A stretch of DNA of 64,000 bases from Mycobacterium interjectum (GTDB lineage: Bacteria; Actinomycetota; Actinomycetes; Mycobacteriales; Mycobacteriaceae), in the NCBI RefSeq assembly GCF_900078675.2, contig NZ_LT546237.1, forward strand, positions 4,419,238 to 4,483,237, given 5' to 3'. The translations under genes were made by a program, and so were the position numbers. The notes under the pieces were generated by a model, which ran no database searches, was not told the DNA's origin, and saw nothing but the letters and a program-made list of their open reading frames with translations. Within the stretch, counting starts at the first letter, position 1. Each line of letters starts with the position of its first letter. This document shows positions 43,519 to 51,645 of this stretch, piece after piece.

Positions 43519-43976
43519 GATCGCCGCTCCTGTAGTCGTCGGGTCATCGTGTCAAGGACCTCCAAGCCCTTTGCCAGGGAGTCGATTTGGTCGTCATCGA
43601 GTTCGCCGAGCACGTCCGACAGCAGTGCCCGCCGCGCGGCCCGAGACGCGTCGACGAGTTGCTGGGTGGGCTCGGCGAGCCGCAGCCGGCCGACGCGGCG
43701 GTCCGTCTCGCCGACGGTCCGGATCAGCAAGCCGTTGCCGACCAGCTTGGAAACCAGGGTGGACGCGGTGTTGGGTACCAGGCCGAGCTCCGCGGCGGCG
43801 ACGCTGACCGAGATCCCCGGTCGCCGGCCGACGAGCCACAGCAGCTCCGCCTGCGCCTCGGACAGCCGGGCGGAGTCCAGCCCGCGGCCGGCCGAGCGGC
43901 GAAGTTGCCGGCGAAACCTGCCCACGACGCCGAAAACCTCGGTGACCAGATCGGTGCCCACGGTCGCTGCGGCCAT
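43515..43976 (-). CDS. MarR-family transcriptional regulator
   Basis: 153 residues with a winged-helix domain (LSEAQAELLWLVGRRPGISVSVAAAELGLVPNTASTLVSKLVGNGLLIR) followed by the wing TDRRVGRLRLAEPTQ. It heads the exporter operon and most likely represses it until a phenolic or drug-like ligand binds. The upstream bases contain TTTA-N5-TAAA (43985-43997), a candidate autoregulatory site. Start is ATG 43976. Confidence 0.85.
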   Translation of the reverse strand: MAAATVGTDLVTEVFGVVGRFRRQLRRSAGRGLDSARLSEAQAELLWLVGRRPGISVSVAAAELGLVPNTASTLVSKLVGNGLLIRTVGETDRRVGRLRLAEPTQQLVDASRAARRALLSDVLGELDDDQIDSLAKGLEVLDTMTRRLQERRS

Positions 43977-43984
43977 ATACCTCT

Positions 43985-43997
43985 GTTTACGAGCTAA
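43985..43997. promoter_or_regulatory. Candidate MarR operator TTTA-N5-TAAA
   Basis: TTTACGAGCTAAA lies 9 bp upstream of the MarR start codon. Only the outer four bases of each arm are symmetric, so the support is modest. Confidence 0.3.
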
Positions 43998-44032
43998 ATA
44001 TGTGTGCAGGCTGTGTGGGGGCTAGCTCCCAG

Positions 44033-44530
44033 CTACTTGTCGAGGAAATGCAGGACGACGTCGGCCAGCTTCCCGTTTACGACCTGGGCCGTCATGTAGC
44101 TGCAGTGCGGTTGCCGGCGACGATCCGTCGGCGACCCCGGATTGAGCAGGCGCAGGCCCGTTTCTGTCGTCGTGTCCCAGGGGATGTGGCTGTGACCGAA
44201 CACCAGCACGTCGCTGTCCGGGTAGAGGCGCGACATCCGCGCGCCGCGCCCGGTCGCCGCCCCCGTCTCGTGGACCACGGTCAGGCGCAATCCGTCCAGC
44301 GTGGCGTCGGCCCGCTCCGGCAGCCGCGCCCGCAATGCCGGCCCGTCGTTGTTTCCCCAGCAGGCGATCAGCCGCGCGGCCCTGGATTCCAGGTCGTCGA
44401 GCAATTCCGGCGATACCCAGTCGCCGGCGTGCACGACGACATCGGCGCCGGCAACCTCGTCCCATACCCGCGCGGGCAGGTCGCGGGCGCGCCGGGGAAC
44501 GTGGGTGTCGGCGATCAGCAGCAGCCTCAC
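44033..44530 (-). CDS. YfcE-type metallophosphoesterase
   Basis: 165 residues with the calcineurin-like metal motifs in order: DTH near the N-terminus (LLIADTHVP), GDW, GNND and GHSH. These bind two divalent metals and hydrolyse phosphodiesters. The length is that of the YfcE/MJ0936 group, whose natural substrates are mostly unknown. It is downstream-facing to the exporter operon on the same strand but starts independently, with 56 bp to the MarR gene start. Confidence 0.87.
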   Translation of the reverse strand: MRLLLIADTHVPRRARDLPARVWDEVAGADVVVHAGDWVSPELLDDLESRAARLIACWGNNDGPALRARLPERADATLDGLRLTVVHETGAATGRGARMSRLYPDSDVLVFGHSHIPWDTTTETGLRLLNPGSPTDRRRQPHCSYMTAQVVNGKLADVVLHFLDK

Positions 44531-44550
44531 ACAGTCATCTTGCGCTACCG

Positions 44551-44721
44551 CTAGCCGTCCTGGCTGCGGGCTTCAGCGCCCGTTTCGCCGGCATCGATGG
44601 CATCGTCAGGACCGGACGCCCCGACGTACGAGCCGTCCTCGCCCTCGGCGGCACGCGACCGAGCCTCGTGCGCTTCGGGTTCTACATCGTCCTCGGCTCG
44701 GTGACCCTTGTTTTCCGGCAT
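44551..44721 (-). CDS. Small acidic hydrophilic protein (uncertain)
   Basis: 56 residues from ATG 44721, rich in Glu, Asp, Ala and Gly (ENKGHRAEDDVEPEAHEARS), with no hydrophobic segment; likely disordered. It has GGGGAA upstream and lies 20 bp before the phosphoesterase on the same strand. No family is recognised. The composition is typical of small actinobacterial proteins of unknown role, but a chance frame cannot be excluded. Confidence 0.4.
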   Translation of the reverse strand: MPENKGHRAEDDVEPEAHEARSRAAEGEDGSYVGASGPDDAIDAGETGAEARSQDG

Positions 44722-44816
44722 GGGATCCAGGTTCCCCGCGCAGCGGCGTGCGAAACGGCCACGATCCGGCTCCGATAGGGTGCATGCGGGCATCGTCAGC
44801 ACCCCGAGGAGAACCA

Positions 44817-45272
44817 ATGCGCACCTTCGATTCAGTGGCCGACCTCGCCGCCGCCACGGGCGAACAGATCGGGCAGAGCGACTGGGTGACCATCACCCAG
44901 GAGGACGTCAACCTGTTCGCCGACGCGACCGGCGATCACCAATGGATCCACGTCGACCCGGAGCGGGCGGCGGCCGGTCCGTTCGGCACGACCATCGCCC
45001 ACGGTTTCATGACCCTGGCGCTGCTGCCGCGGCTGCAGCACGAGATGTACACCGTCAACGGCATCAAATTGGCAATCAACTACGGCCTGAACAAGGTTCG
45101 CTTTCCCGCCCCGGTGCCGGTGGGCTCCCGGGTGCGCGCGCAAAGCTCGCTGGTCAGCGTCGATGACCTCGGCGACGGCGCCGTGCAGGCCACGGTGTCG
45201 ACCACCGTCGAGATCGAGGGTGCCGCCAAGCCGGCGTGCGTGGCCGAAAGCATCGTCCGCTACATCTCCTGA
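44817..45272 (+). CDS. htdZ: (R)-specific enoyl-CoA hydratase HtdZ
   Basis: 151 residues from ATG 44817, with GAGGAG just upstream. The hot-dog fold hydratase-2 motif is complete: D40 and H45 in FADATGDHQWIHVDPERA, the positions known for the M. tuberculosis enzyme (Rv0130). It hydrates trans-2-enoyl-CoA to (R)-3-hydroxyacyl-CoA and acts in fatty-acid turnover. Stands alone on the plus strand; it converges with fadE1, the gap being filled by repeat E1. Confidence 0.94.
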   Translation: MRTFDSVADLAAATGEQIGQSDWVTITQEDVNLFADATGDHQWIHVDPERAAAGPFGTTIAHGFMTLALLPRLQHEMYTVNGIKLAINYGLNKVRFPAPVPVGSRVRAQSSLVSVDDLGDGAVQATVSTTVEIEGAAKPACVAESIVRYIS

Positions 45273-45300
45273 TCGAGATCACCGGCAGCCGCGAAATATC

Positions 45301-45374
45301 AACTGTTGCTACGTTTTCCGGGGCGTGTCGTCGCAGATGTTTATGTGTCGCGAATGGGGACGCGACGCGAGGGC
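45301..45374 (+). repeat. Intergenic repeat E1 (homologous to E2 at 59.34 kb)
   Basis: The first 31 bases (AACTGTTGCTACGTTTTCCG...) match E2 at 28 positions, and GTGTCGCGA recurs about 20 bases later in both. Like E2 it lies just after a plus-strand stop and before a convergent minus-strand gene, as a terminator or degraded mobile unit might. Confidence 0.6.
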
Positions 45375-46724
45375 CTAAAACTCGGCGATCGAGTGTTCCA
45401 GGCGCTCGGCCAGGCGGGCCTGGGCCTCGGCGCGCCGGGTCGGGATGTGCTGCGACGGGAAAGGCGTTGCCACCGGCTGGTATTCGCGCAATGTGCGGCG
45501 CGCCACCGTCATCTTGTGCAGCTCGGTGGCTCCGTCCGCGATGCCCAGCGACTCGGCGGCCACCATCATCTTGACGAACGGCATCTCGTCGGAGACGCCG
45601 AGCGCGCCGTGCAGGTGCATGGCCCGCTGCACGACGTCATGCAGCACCTGCGGCATCGCGACCTTCACCGCCGCGATGTCGCGGCGCACCTTCTGGTAGT
45701 CGTGGTGCTTGTCGATGAGCCACGCGGTGCGCAACACCAGCAGCCGGAACTGCTCGATCTGGATCCAGCTGTCGGCGACCTTCTCCTGGGTCATCTGGAA
45801 ATCGGACAGCCGACCATGCCTGGTCTTCCGCGACACGGCGCGCTCGCACATCATGTCAAACGCGCTGCGCGCCAACGCGATTGTGCGCATTGCATGGTGG
45901 ATGCGGCCACCCCCGAGCCGCGTCTGAGCGATCATGAATGCCTGGCCCTCGCCACCCAGCACGTGGTCGGCCGGCACGCGGACATCCGTGTAGCGGACGT
46001 AGCCGTGGCTGGCCCGCTTCGAGGACTCGGCGCCCACGCCGACGTTGCGCACGATCTCGATGCCGGGGGTCTCGGCGGGAACGATGAACAGCGACATCTT
46101 GTCGTAGGTCCGGGATTCGGGGTTCGTGACGGCCATCACGATGAAAAACGACGCGTGCTTGGCGTTCGTGGAAAACCACTTCTCCCCGTTGATCACCCAG
46201 TAGTCGCCGTCACGGGTCGCGGCCGTGACGAACTGGCCGGGGTCGGAACCCCCCTGCGGTTCGGTCATCGAATAGCACGACGTGATCTCGCCGTCGAGCA
46301 GCGGTTGCAGGTAGCGGGCCTTCTGCTCATCGGTGCCGAACAGCGCGAGGATCTCGGCGTTGCCGGAATCGGGGGCCTGGCAGCCGAACACCGACGGTGC
46401 CCAGCGGGAGCGACCGAGGATCTCGTTGAGCAGTGCGAGCTTGACCTGGCCGAAACCCTGGCCGCCGAGGTCGGGCCGCAGGTGCGCGGCCCACAGTCCC
46501 TGGTCCTTCACCTGCTGCTGCAATGGCCGCAGGATGGCCATCATCTCGGCGTTCTTTTTGTCGTACGGGTCGAGCGCGACGAGATCGAGTGGTTCGAGTT
46601 CGTCCGTCATGAATTTTTCGACCCAGTCCAGCTTCGCCTGGTATTCCGGGTCCGTTTCGAAGTCCCACACCGTGGCCAACCGTTCCCCGGCGCAGCGCCG
46701 CACCGGACTCGTTGATAACGCCAC
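45375..46724 (-). CDS. fadE1: Acyl-CoA dehydrogenase FadE1
   Basis: 449 residues. Acyl-CoA dehydrogenase blocks are clear: SCYSMTEPQGGSDPGQF for FAD/substrate binding, YWVINGEKWFSTNAKHASFF, and RTIALARSAFDMMCERAVSR. A C-terminal helical domain contains LHGALGVSDEMPFVKM. It introduces the trans-2 double bond into an acyl-CoA, the first step of beta-oxidation. The orthologue is Rv0131c. A GTG at 46670 starting VWDFETDPEYQ could be the true start, as the upstream 18 codons look unlike the family. Confidence 0.92.
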   Translation of the reverse strand: MALSTSPVRRCAGERLATVWDFETDPEYQAKLDWVEKFMTDELEPLDLVALDPYDKKNAEMMAILRPLQQQVKDQGLWAAHLRPDLGGQGFGQVKLALLNEILGRSRWAPSVFGCQAPDSGNAEILALFGTDEQKARYLQPLLDGEITSCYSMTEPQGGSDPGQFVTAATRDGDYWVINGEKWFSTNAKHASFFIVMAVTNPESRTYDKMSLFIVPAETPGIEIVRNVGVGAESSKRASHGYVRYTDVRVPADHVLGGEGQAFMIAQTRLGGGRIHHAMRTIALARSAFDMMCERAVSRKTRHGRLSDFQMTQEKVADSWIQIEQFRLLVLRTAWLIDKHHDYQKVRRDIAAVKVAMPQVLHDVVQRAMHLHGALGVSDEMPFVKMMVAAESLGIADGATELHKMTVARRTLREYQPVATPFPSQHIPTRRAEAQARLAERLEHSIAEF

Positions 46725-46751
46725 CTCATCCTAGATGGCGGCGGCGCAGGA

Positions 46752-47450
46752 TCAGCCTTCGCCGCGGGTCTCGATGACGCGCTCGGCGATGTCGACGAGC
46801 TTCGTCTGGCCCTCCTGCGAGAGGGCCCGCAGCATCTCGAAGGCGCGCACATCGTCCACGCCGTAGCGTTCCATGATGATGCCTTTGGCCTGGCCGATGC
46901 GGTCCCTGCTCGACAGCGCCGATTCCATCTGCTGCCCGTGGCGCCCGGCCATGATCGCCGCGGCTGCATGCGCGGCGAACACCGACCCGATCGTCTCGGC
47001 GTCGGTGTCCCATGCATCGACTTTGAAACTGAACAGGTTTAGCGCGCCGGCGGTGCGGTCCGCGGTGTACAGCTTGAACGACAGACTACTGAGAACGCCA
47101 TGTTCAACCGCCGCGGGCGCATATCGGGGCCAGCGCGGCTCATCACGCATGTCGTCAGATCGCACAATGGTCTGTTTGAGCGCGGCGTCCGCACAGGGCC
47201 CTTCGCCGAAATCGTGCTGCAGCTTGTCGAGCTGCGCGGCCAAGCCGTCCGTATCCGCAAGGGATTCGAAGTCCCCACCCTTTTTCACAAGCAGCACTCC
47301 CGCGACGTCAGCTCCCGGTATCAGCTTTACCGCCGTGGCCGTGACGTCGGCGAGAACCTGCTCGAGCGGGCGAGGCGCGGCCATCTCGCGGGAAAGCTGC
47401 GCCATGCGCTCAGCCAGCTCGTGCCTGAAGTTCGGGCTTGAAAGATCCAT
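46752..47450 (-). CDS. GAF-ANTAR RNA-binding antiterminator regulator
   Basis: 232 residues. A GAF sensor domain (about 25-165, including PGADVAGVLLV and FGEGPCADAALKQ) is followed by an ANTAR domain (about 175-227, ALSSRDRIGQAKGIIMERYGVDDVRAFEML). ANTAR proteins bind paired hexaloop hairpins in nascent mRNA and stop termination. The GAF domain may sense a small ligand or redox state. Divergent from the manganese catalase (174-bp gap) and absent at this place in M. tuberculosis, so both probably arrived together. Confidence 0.88.
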   Translation of the reverse strand: MDLSSPNFRHELAERMAQLSREMAAPRPLEQVLADVTATAVKLIPGADVAGVLLVKKGGDFESLADTDGLAAQLDKLQHDFGEGPCADAALKQTIVRSDDMRDEPRWPRYAPAAVEHGVLSSLSFKLYTADRTAGALNLFSFKVDAWDTDAETIGSVFAAHAAAAIMAGRHGQQMESALSSRDRIGQAKGIIMERYGVDDVRAFEMLRALSQEGQTKLVDIAERVIETRGEG

Positions 47451-47624
47451 GGGACCCGATTCTGTTGCGATCTGTCGGTGGCTTTGACCCAGCCCAATCT
47501 AGGCACGAATCAACGTCGCGGCAAAAATCGTCGGGGCCGAAATTGCCGTGTTCGGCGTTTCGCCACATAGCTCACGGGTACCCGCCGTCGACCAGGAATA
47601 TCTCAACCCCGCAGGGGAGGCCCA
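47451..47624. promoter_or_regulatory. Divergent leader of ANTAR and Mn-catalase genes, with hairpins
   Basis: Two simple hairpins lie on the catalase side: GCCGAA/TTCGGC around 9 nt near 47537-47558, and CCCC-GCA-GGGG right at the catalase ribosome binding site (47607-47617), which would hide part of the GGGGAGG. No clear pair of ANTAR hexaloops was found by eye. Confidence 0.35.
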
Positions 47625-48521
47625 ATGTTCGTGCACAACAAAGATCTTCAATTCGAGGTTCGCGTCGACCGGCCGGATCCACGCTTTGCGACGTTGCTGC
47701 AGGAGCAGTTCGGCGGCGCCAACGGCGAACTCAAGGCCGCGATGCAGTACTTCACCCAGGCGTTCGCCCTGCGGGGGAAGAACCCCAAGATGTATGACCT
47801 GTTCATGGACATCGCCACGGAGGAACTCAGTCACCTCGAAATGGTCGGCTCCATGATCACGATGTTGCTCGACGGGCTCAACGACAACTTGAAGATCGCC
47901 AACGAGAAGTGCGACTGGATGCCCGCGGTGGCCAGCAACGACGGTCGCGAGCAGATCATTCATCAAGTTGCGGTCAACCCGCTGTATTTCGCGCTGAACG
48001 GGGGAACGCCCGACGTGAGCAACTCGCAGGGGGTGCCGTGGATGGGGTCCTACGTCAATGCCAATGGCGATCCGACGGTGGACCTGCGCAGCAACCTGGC
48101 CGCCGAGTCCCGGGCGAAGATCGTCTACGAATACCTCAAGCAGTTCACCGACGATCCGGGTGTGCAGGACACCTTGTCCTTCTTGATGACCCGCGAAGTC
48201 ACCCACTACCAGCAGTTCACCGCCGCGCTCAACGAACTGCCGGTGAACTTCCCACCGGGGCAGTTGCCGGCGGACCCCCGCTTCCAAAACGTCGCGTTCA
48301 ACATGTCCGACGGTGGTGGCGAGTCGATTCGCGGACCCTGGAATCAGGGACAGGGCCCGTGGCCCGAGGGCATGGAGTGGGAGTACGTGGAGAGGCCGGA
48401 GCAGCAGTGGCTGGGCGGCACCGCTCGCCAGAACAAGGGCGCCGAGCAGAACCCGTCGGGGTCACCCGCCATCAACGCCGAGAAGCCGTTCACCCACGAA
48501 CAGCGAACTCCCACAAGCTGA
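47625..48521 (+). CDS. Manganese (non-heme) catalase
   Basis: 298 residues with the ferritin-like four-helix core. Dimanganese ligands fit E35 (GANGELKAAMQYF), E66/E67 and H70 (ATEELSHLEMVGS), a glutamate in AAESRAKIVYEYL and a histidine in TREVTHYQQF. The C-terminal tail wraps neighbouring subunits in known structures and here contains GPWNQGQGPWPEG. It turns H2O2 into water and oxygen without heme. A strong terminator follows immediately. Mn catalases are scattered among actinobacteria, in line with lateral gain. Confidence 0.92.
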   Translation: MFVHNKDLQFEVRVDRPDPRFATLLQEQFGGANGELKAAMQYFTQAFALRGKNPKMYDLFMDIATEELSHLEMVGSMITMLLDGLNDNLKIANEKCDWMPAVASNDGREQIIHQVAVNPLYFALNGGTPDVSNSQGVPWMGSYVNANGDPTVDLRSNLAAESRAKIVYEYLKQFTDDPGVQDTLSFLMTREVTHYQQFTAALNELPVNFPPGQLPADPRFQNVAFNMSDGGGESIRGPWNQGQGPWPEGMEWEYVERPEQQWLGGTARQNKGAEQNPSGSPAINAEKPFTHEQRTPTS

Positions 48522-48530
48522 TTGGATGCA

Positions 48531-48568
48531 AAAGGCCGGGTGTCGATCCGTTTCGACGCCCGGCCTTT
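48531..48568 (+). terminator. Strong terminator after Mn catalase
   Basis: Arms 48531-48546 and 48553-48568 form 16 pairs (15 Watson-Crick and one G-T), beginning AAAGGCCGGG and ending CCCGGCCTTT, with a 6-nt loop TCCGTT. It starts 10 bp after the stop codon. The flanking A/T runs let it work both ways, also closing the fgd2 side. Confidence 0.88.
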
Positions 48569-48702
48569 CGCTTGGCCCCGAGTGCACCTGCGGGTCCGGC
48601 GGGTTGTCCCCCATGCCTTGCCTTACGGGGGATTGCCTGCGAATGCCCCGGTGGGATGTGTTGAAACGCAAGGGAAGGCGGGTTAAGAGCCTGGAGGATC
48701 CT

Positions 48703-49794
48703 TCAGTGCAGTTTGGGCAAGACGTTGGTGCGGTAGAAGTCGATGGCGGTGATGGGGTCATCCTGCGGGAAGTGCAGAAACGGTACGGCTCCGGCGTCGA
48801 GGACCTTCTGCGCGGCTTCGACGTGCGGGGCGGGATCGGTGCCGACCGTCCAGTTGCCCAGGACCTTGTCGATCGGATTCGACTGCGCGGCGCGTTGGAT
48901 CTCCACGGGATTGGGTTGATCGACGGCCCCGGCGGTGAAGCGCCACAGGGTGGCGGCGCGGGTGGCCTGGCTGTTGTCCCCGACCACGGCGAACAACTCG
49001 GCGCGCTTGCCCATGTTGGCGGGATCGCGTCCGGCGGCCCGGGCGCCGGCGCCGAACGCGGCCAACAGCTTCGGATTAATGACATCGCGTGCCTGGGTGA
49101 TCCAACCGTCGCCGTATTGGCCGGCCAGCTTTGCGCTCTTGGGGCCGCTGGCGGCTACGAAGATCGGCGGCGGAGTGGCCGGGACGTCGTAAAGCTTCAG
49201 GGAATTGGTCTGAAAGTAGCGGCCGGCAAAGGATATTCGTGAACCGCTCCACAGTTGCCGGATCATTTCGATCGCCTCGATCAGCCGATCGTGTCGCTCG
49301 CGGTAGTTGCCGTAGGCGTTGGTGGCGGCCTGCTCGTTGAGTCGCTCGCCGGTGCCCAACCCCAGAAACACCCGGCCCGGGCTGAGGATGGCCAGGGACG
49401 CGAACGCCTGGGCCACCGTTGCCGGGTTATAGCGATAGGTCGGGCAGGTCACCCCGGTGCCGAACGAGATGCGGCTGGTGCCGTTGCCGACCAGGGCCAG
49501 GGTCAGCCACGGAAACATCGAGTGCCCCTCGTTGTCCTGCCACGGCTGGATGTGGTCGCTGGCCCAGGCGTACTGGAAGCCGGCCTGCTCGGCGGCCTGC
49601 GCCTGCGCCACCAGCTGATCGGTGCGGAATTGTTCGTGCGAGAGGACGACCCCCACACCCCTGCCCGCCGGTGGGGGAGCGGTGGGCTTTTGACCGGATC
49701 CCGATTTGCGGCAGGCTTCCGACAGCCCGGCGGGGCCGAGCGCTCCCGCGCCGGCGGCCATTCGCCCGAACGCTCGCCGCGACATGCCGGTCAC
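48703..49794 (-). CDS. fgd2: Exported F420-dependent oxidoreductase Fgd2 (hydroxymycolate dehydrogenase type)
   Basis: 363 residues. A Tat signal (SRRAFGRMAAGAGALGPAGL) shows export in folded form. The luciferase-like TIM barrel contains FQYAWASDHIQPWQDNEGHS and FVAASGPKSAKLAGQYGDGW, the F420-binding pattern shared with Fgd1. The M. tuberculosis orthologue Rv0132c was shown not to be a second glucose-6-phosphate dehydrogenase but to oxidise hydroxymycolic to ketomycolic acid in the cell envelope. A cysteine follows the signal peptide (EACRKSG), so a lipid anchor is also possible. Confidence 0.92.
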   Translation of the reverse strand: MTGMSRRAFGRMAAGAGALGPAGLSEACRKSGSGQKPTAPPPAGRGVGVVLSHEQFRTDQLVAQAQAAEQAGFQYAWASDHIQPWQDNEGHSMFPWLTLALVGNGTSRISFGTGVTCPTYRYNPATVAQAFASLAILSPGRVFLGLGTGERLNEQAATNAYGNYRERHDRLIEAIEMIRQLWSGSRISFAGRYFQTNSLKLYDVPATPPPIFVAASGPKSAKLAGQYGDGWITQARDVINPKLLAAFGAGARAAGRDPANMGKRAELFAVVGDNSQATRAATLWRFTAGAVDQPNPVEIQRAAQSNPIDKVLGNWTVGTDPAPHVEAAQKVLDAGAVPFLHFPQDDPITAIDFYRTNVLPKLH

Positions 49795-49843
49795 CGGGTC
49801 AAGATACCCATCTGACGGCCGACCACTCGCGCACTAGCCTGAC

Positions 49844-50452
49844 GTGGTGACCCCGCGAGTGCGCCCCGCGCGCAAAGCCGACGTTCGCGATCTCTCACGC
49901 ACCCTGGCGCGGGCCTTCTACGACGATCCCGTCATCATGTGGATCCTTCCCGACGAGCGCGCGCGCTCTGCGCAGGCGGCCCGGTTGTTCGCGGCGATGA
50001 CCCGCCACCATCATCTGGCCGGTGGCGGTGTCGAGGTGGCGTGCGACGGCCCGGGCACCGGCGCGGCGGCCCTGTGGGACCCACCCGATCGCTGGCGGCA
50101 TTCGCGCCGCGAGGAGTTGACGATGATGCCGAGCTTCATCCGGGTGTTCGGGTCGCGTTCGGCGCGGGTGCGCGGAGTGCAGGAGCTCATGAAGCGCACC
50201 CACCCCGAAGAACCCCACTGGTATCTGGCCGTCATCGGCAGCGACCCTACGGTCCGCGGCCGGGGCTTCGGGCAGGCCCTGATGCGGTCGCGGCTGGACC
50301 GCTGCGACGCCGAGTACTGCCCGGCCTATCTCGAGTCGAGCAAACCCGAGAACGTCCCGTACTACGAACGTTTCGGCTTCACGGTCACCCAGGAGGTGCG
50401 GCTGCCAGACGGGGGCCCACCACTCTGGGCCATGTGGCGTACGCCGCGGTGA
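49844..50452 (+). CDS. GNAT-family N-acetyltransferase
   Basis: 202 residues. The N-terminal RPARKADVRDLSRTLARAFYDDPV and the acetyl-CoA loop GSDPTVRGRGFGQALM are typical of GNAT, with the terminal PYYERFGFTVTQEVRLPDGGPPLWAMWR strand-turn. Substrate unknown; such proteins acetylate amines, antibiotics or protein N-termini. It takes the place of Rv0133. GTG 49844 or the next GTG (49847) starts the frame. It is divergent from fgd2 with a gap of only 49 bp. Confidence 0.87.
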   Translation: MVTPRVRPARKADVRDLSRTLARAFYDDPVIMWILPDERARSAQAARLFAAMTRHHHLAGGGVEVACDGPGTGAAALWDPPDRWRHSRREELTMMPSFIRVFGSRSARVRGVQELMKRTHPEEPHWYLAVIGSDPTVRGRGFGQALMRSRLDRCDAEYCPAYLESSKPENVPYYERFGFTVTQEVRLPDGGPPLWAMWRTPR

Positions 50453-50498
50453 GGCGTTCGCCGCGTTTAATCGCGGGGCACCGGGGCAACCGTTGCGT

Positions 50499-50855
50499 AT
50501 GGCTAGCGACACTGGCGACTTTCCCGAAGAGGGCGGCCCGGGTGACACCCTGAGCGCGAGCGAGGGCACCGACTCCGACGAGCTGCGCAACGACGACGGC
50601 GACATAGTCGTCGACCCGCCCGATGACTGGAGCGAAGCGAATCGCTTCGGGATGACCGCGCGCGAGGAGCGCGAAGGCGAATCGCTCGACGATCGACTGG
50701 CCGAGGAAGAGCCGGACGTTTCCGCTGACGCAGCCCCCGGGGCCGGCGCGAGCGACGATGGTGGTCCCGGGCGCGCCCACCGCGGCCAGATCGACGGCAC
50801 CCCCGAAGACGGCGATTCGCTGTACGACGTTGTCGACGAGCAGGCCGAGCAATGA
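50499..50855 (+). CDS. Acidic DUF5709-like protein
   Basis: 118 residues from ATG 50499. Strongly acidic, with no hydrophobic core segment. The motif ANRFGMTAREEREGESLDDRLAEEEPDV resembles the conserved block of DUF5709 proteins, which are widespread in Actinobacteria and of unknown function. The rest looks disordered (EEGGPGDTLSASEG; DGGPGRAHRG). Lies alone between the GNAT gene and the TetR gene and is not in the M. tuberculosis order I recall. Confidence 0.7.
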   Translation: MASDTGDFPEEGGPGDTLSASEGTDSDELRNDDGDIVVDPPDDWSEANRFGMTAREEREGESLDDRLAEEEPDVSADAAPGAGASDDGGPGRAHRGQIDGTPEDGDSLYDVVDEQAEQ

Positions 50856-50892
50856 GTGCTCGGTTGTTCACTCCACGGACATAGCGTTCGTC

Positions 50893-51567
50893 TTAGGGAC
50901 TGCTCCGCCAGCCGGCGATCCCGATGGTGATCATCCGCAACTGCTTGACCGCCGCCCGCCGGATGTCTTCCAGCGCCTCGGTGGTCTGCGCGTCCTCGAT
51001 GGCCTCGGCGATGACGATCATCGAGTTGACGAACAGGGTCGCCAGGATGTTCAGGTCCTCGGTGCTCCACGCGTTGAGCCCGGTGAAGCGGGCAAGGTCG
51101 GTGGCCAGCTCCGAGGTGATCAGCCGCAGCTCGGTGCGGATCGCGTAGCGCAGGACGGTCACCCCGCCCGAGCGTTCCCGGTAGATGAACCGCCAGTGCT
51201 CGCGGCGCTCGGTGATGCTGGCGACGACGATCTCGACCGACGACTCGATCACCCGGTTGGGATCCAGTTTCCCGGCGCGCGCCCCCCGCAAGGTGTCCCG
51301 CAGGGTGCGAAACGATTCGTCGATCAGGACCAGCCCAAGCGCCTCCATCGACTCGAAGTGGCGGTAGAAGGCCGCCGGCACGATCCCGACCTCGCGGGTC
51401 ACCTCGCGCAGGCTCAGGCTGGAAAAGCTGCGATCCTGCAGCAGCTTCAGCGCCGCGGCGATGATCGCGCGACGCGTGGCCTCCTTGCGCTCCTCGCGCG
51501 ATGGACTCTCGCGCGAGCGCTCGCGGCCCGACCGATGCGCCCGTGAGCTAGGAGCACGGCTGTTCAC
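50893..51567 (-). CDS. TetR-family regulator of a fatty-acid desaturase locus
   Basis: 224 residues from GTG 51567. The helix-turn-helix (TRRAIIAAALKLLQDRSFSSLSLREVTREVGIVPAAFYRHFESME) and the acidic-helical ligand domain resemble FabR/DesT-type TetR proteins that sense acyl-CoA saturation. It is divergent from a ferredoxin reductase and a desaturase, the same layout as DesT-desCB in Pseudomonas. The GTG lies inside a perfect palindrome and follows the hexamer TAGGGT (51580-51575) by 7 nt, so the mRNA appears leaderless and autorepressed. Confidence 0.85.
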   Translation of the reverse strand: MNSRAPSSRAHRSGRERSRESPSREERKEATRRAIIAAALKLLQDRSFSSLSLREVTREVGIVPAAFYRHFESMEALGLVLIDESFRTLRDTLRGARAGKLDPNRVIESSVEIVVASITERREHWRFIYRERSGGVTVLRYAIRTELRLITSELATDLARFTGLNAWSTEDLNILATLFVNSMIVIAEAIEDAQTTEALEDIRRAAVKQLRMITIGIAGWRSSP

Positions 51568-51576
51568 TGTGTGAAC
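51562..51576. promoter_or_regulatory. Palindrome GTTCAC-TGT-GTGAAC at TetR start
   Basis: Perfect 6-bp arms around a 3-bp centre, covering the start codon and expected transcription start of the TetR gene. A good candidate autoregulatory operator. Confidence 0.65.
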
Positions 51577-51629
51577 CCTACCACAAACAGGCACAAAACC
51601 CTTGACGACCAGGGCTCCGCAGTCGCACG

Positions 51630-51645
51630 GTGTACATATGTTCAC
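51630..51645. promoter_or_regulatory. Near-palindrome GTGTACATATGTTCAC at ferredoxin-reductase start
   Basis: Eight-base arms with one mismatched pair. It shares the GTTCAC half-site with the palindrome 68 bp away and contains the ATG of the reductase gene. Likely the second site of the divergent TetR. Confidence 0.55.
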
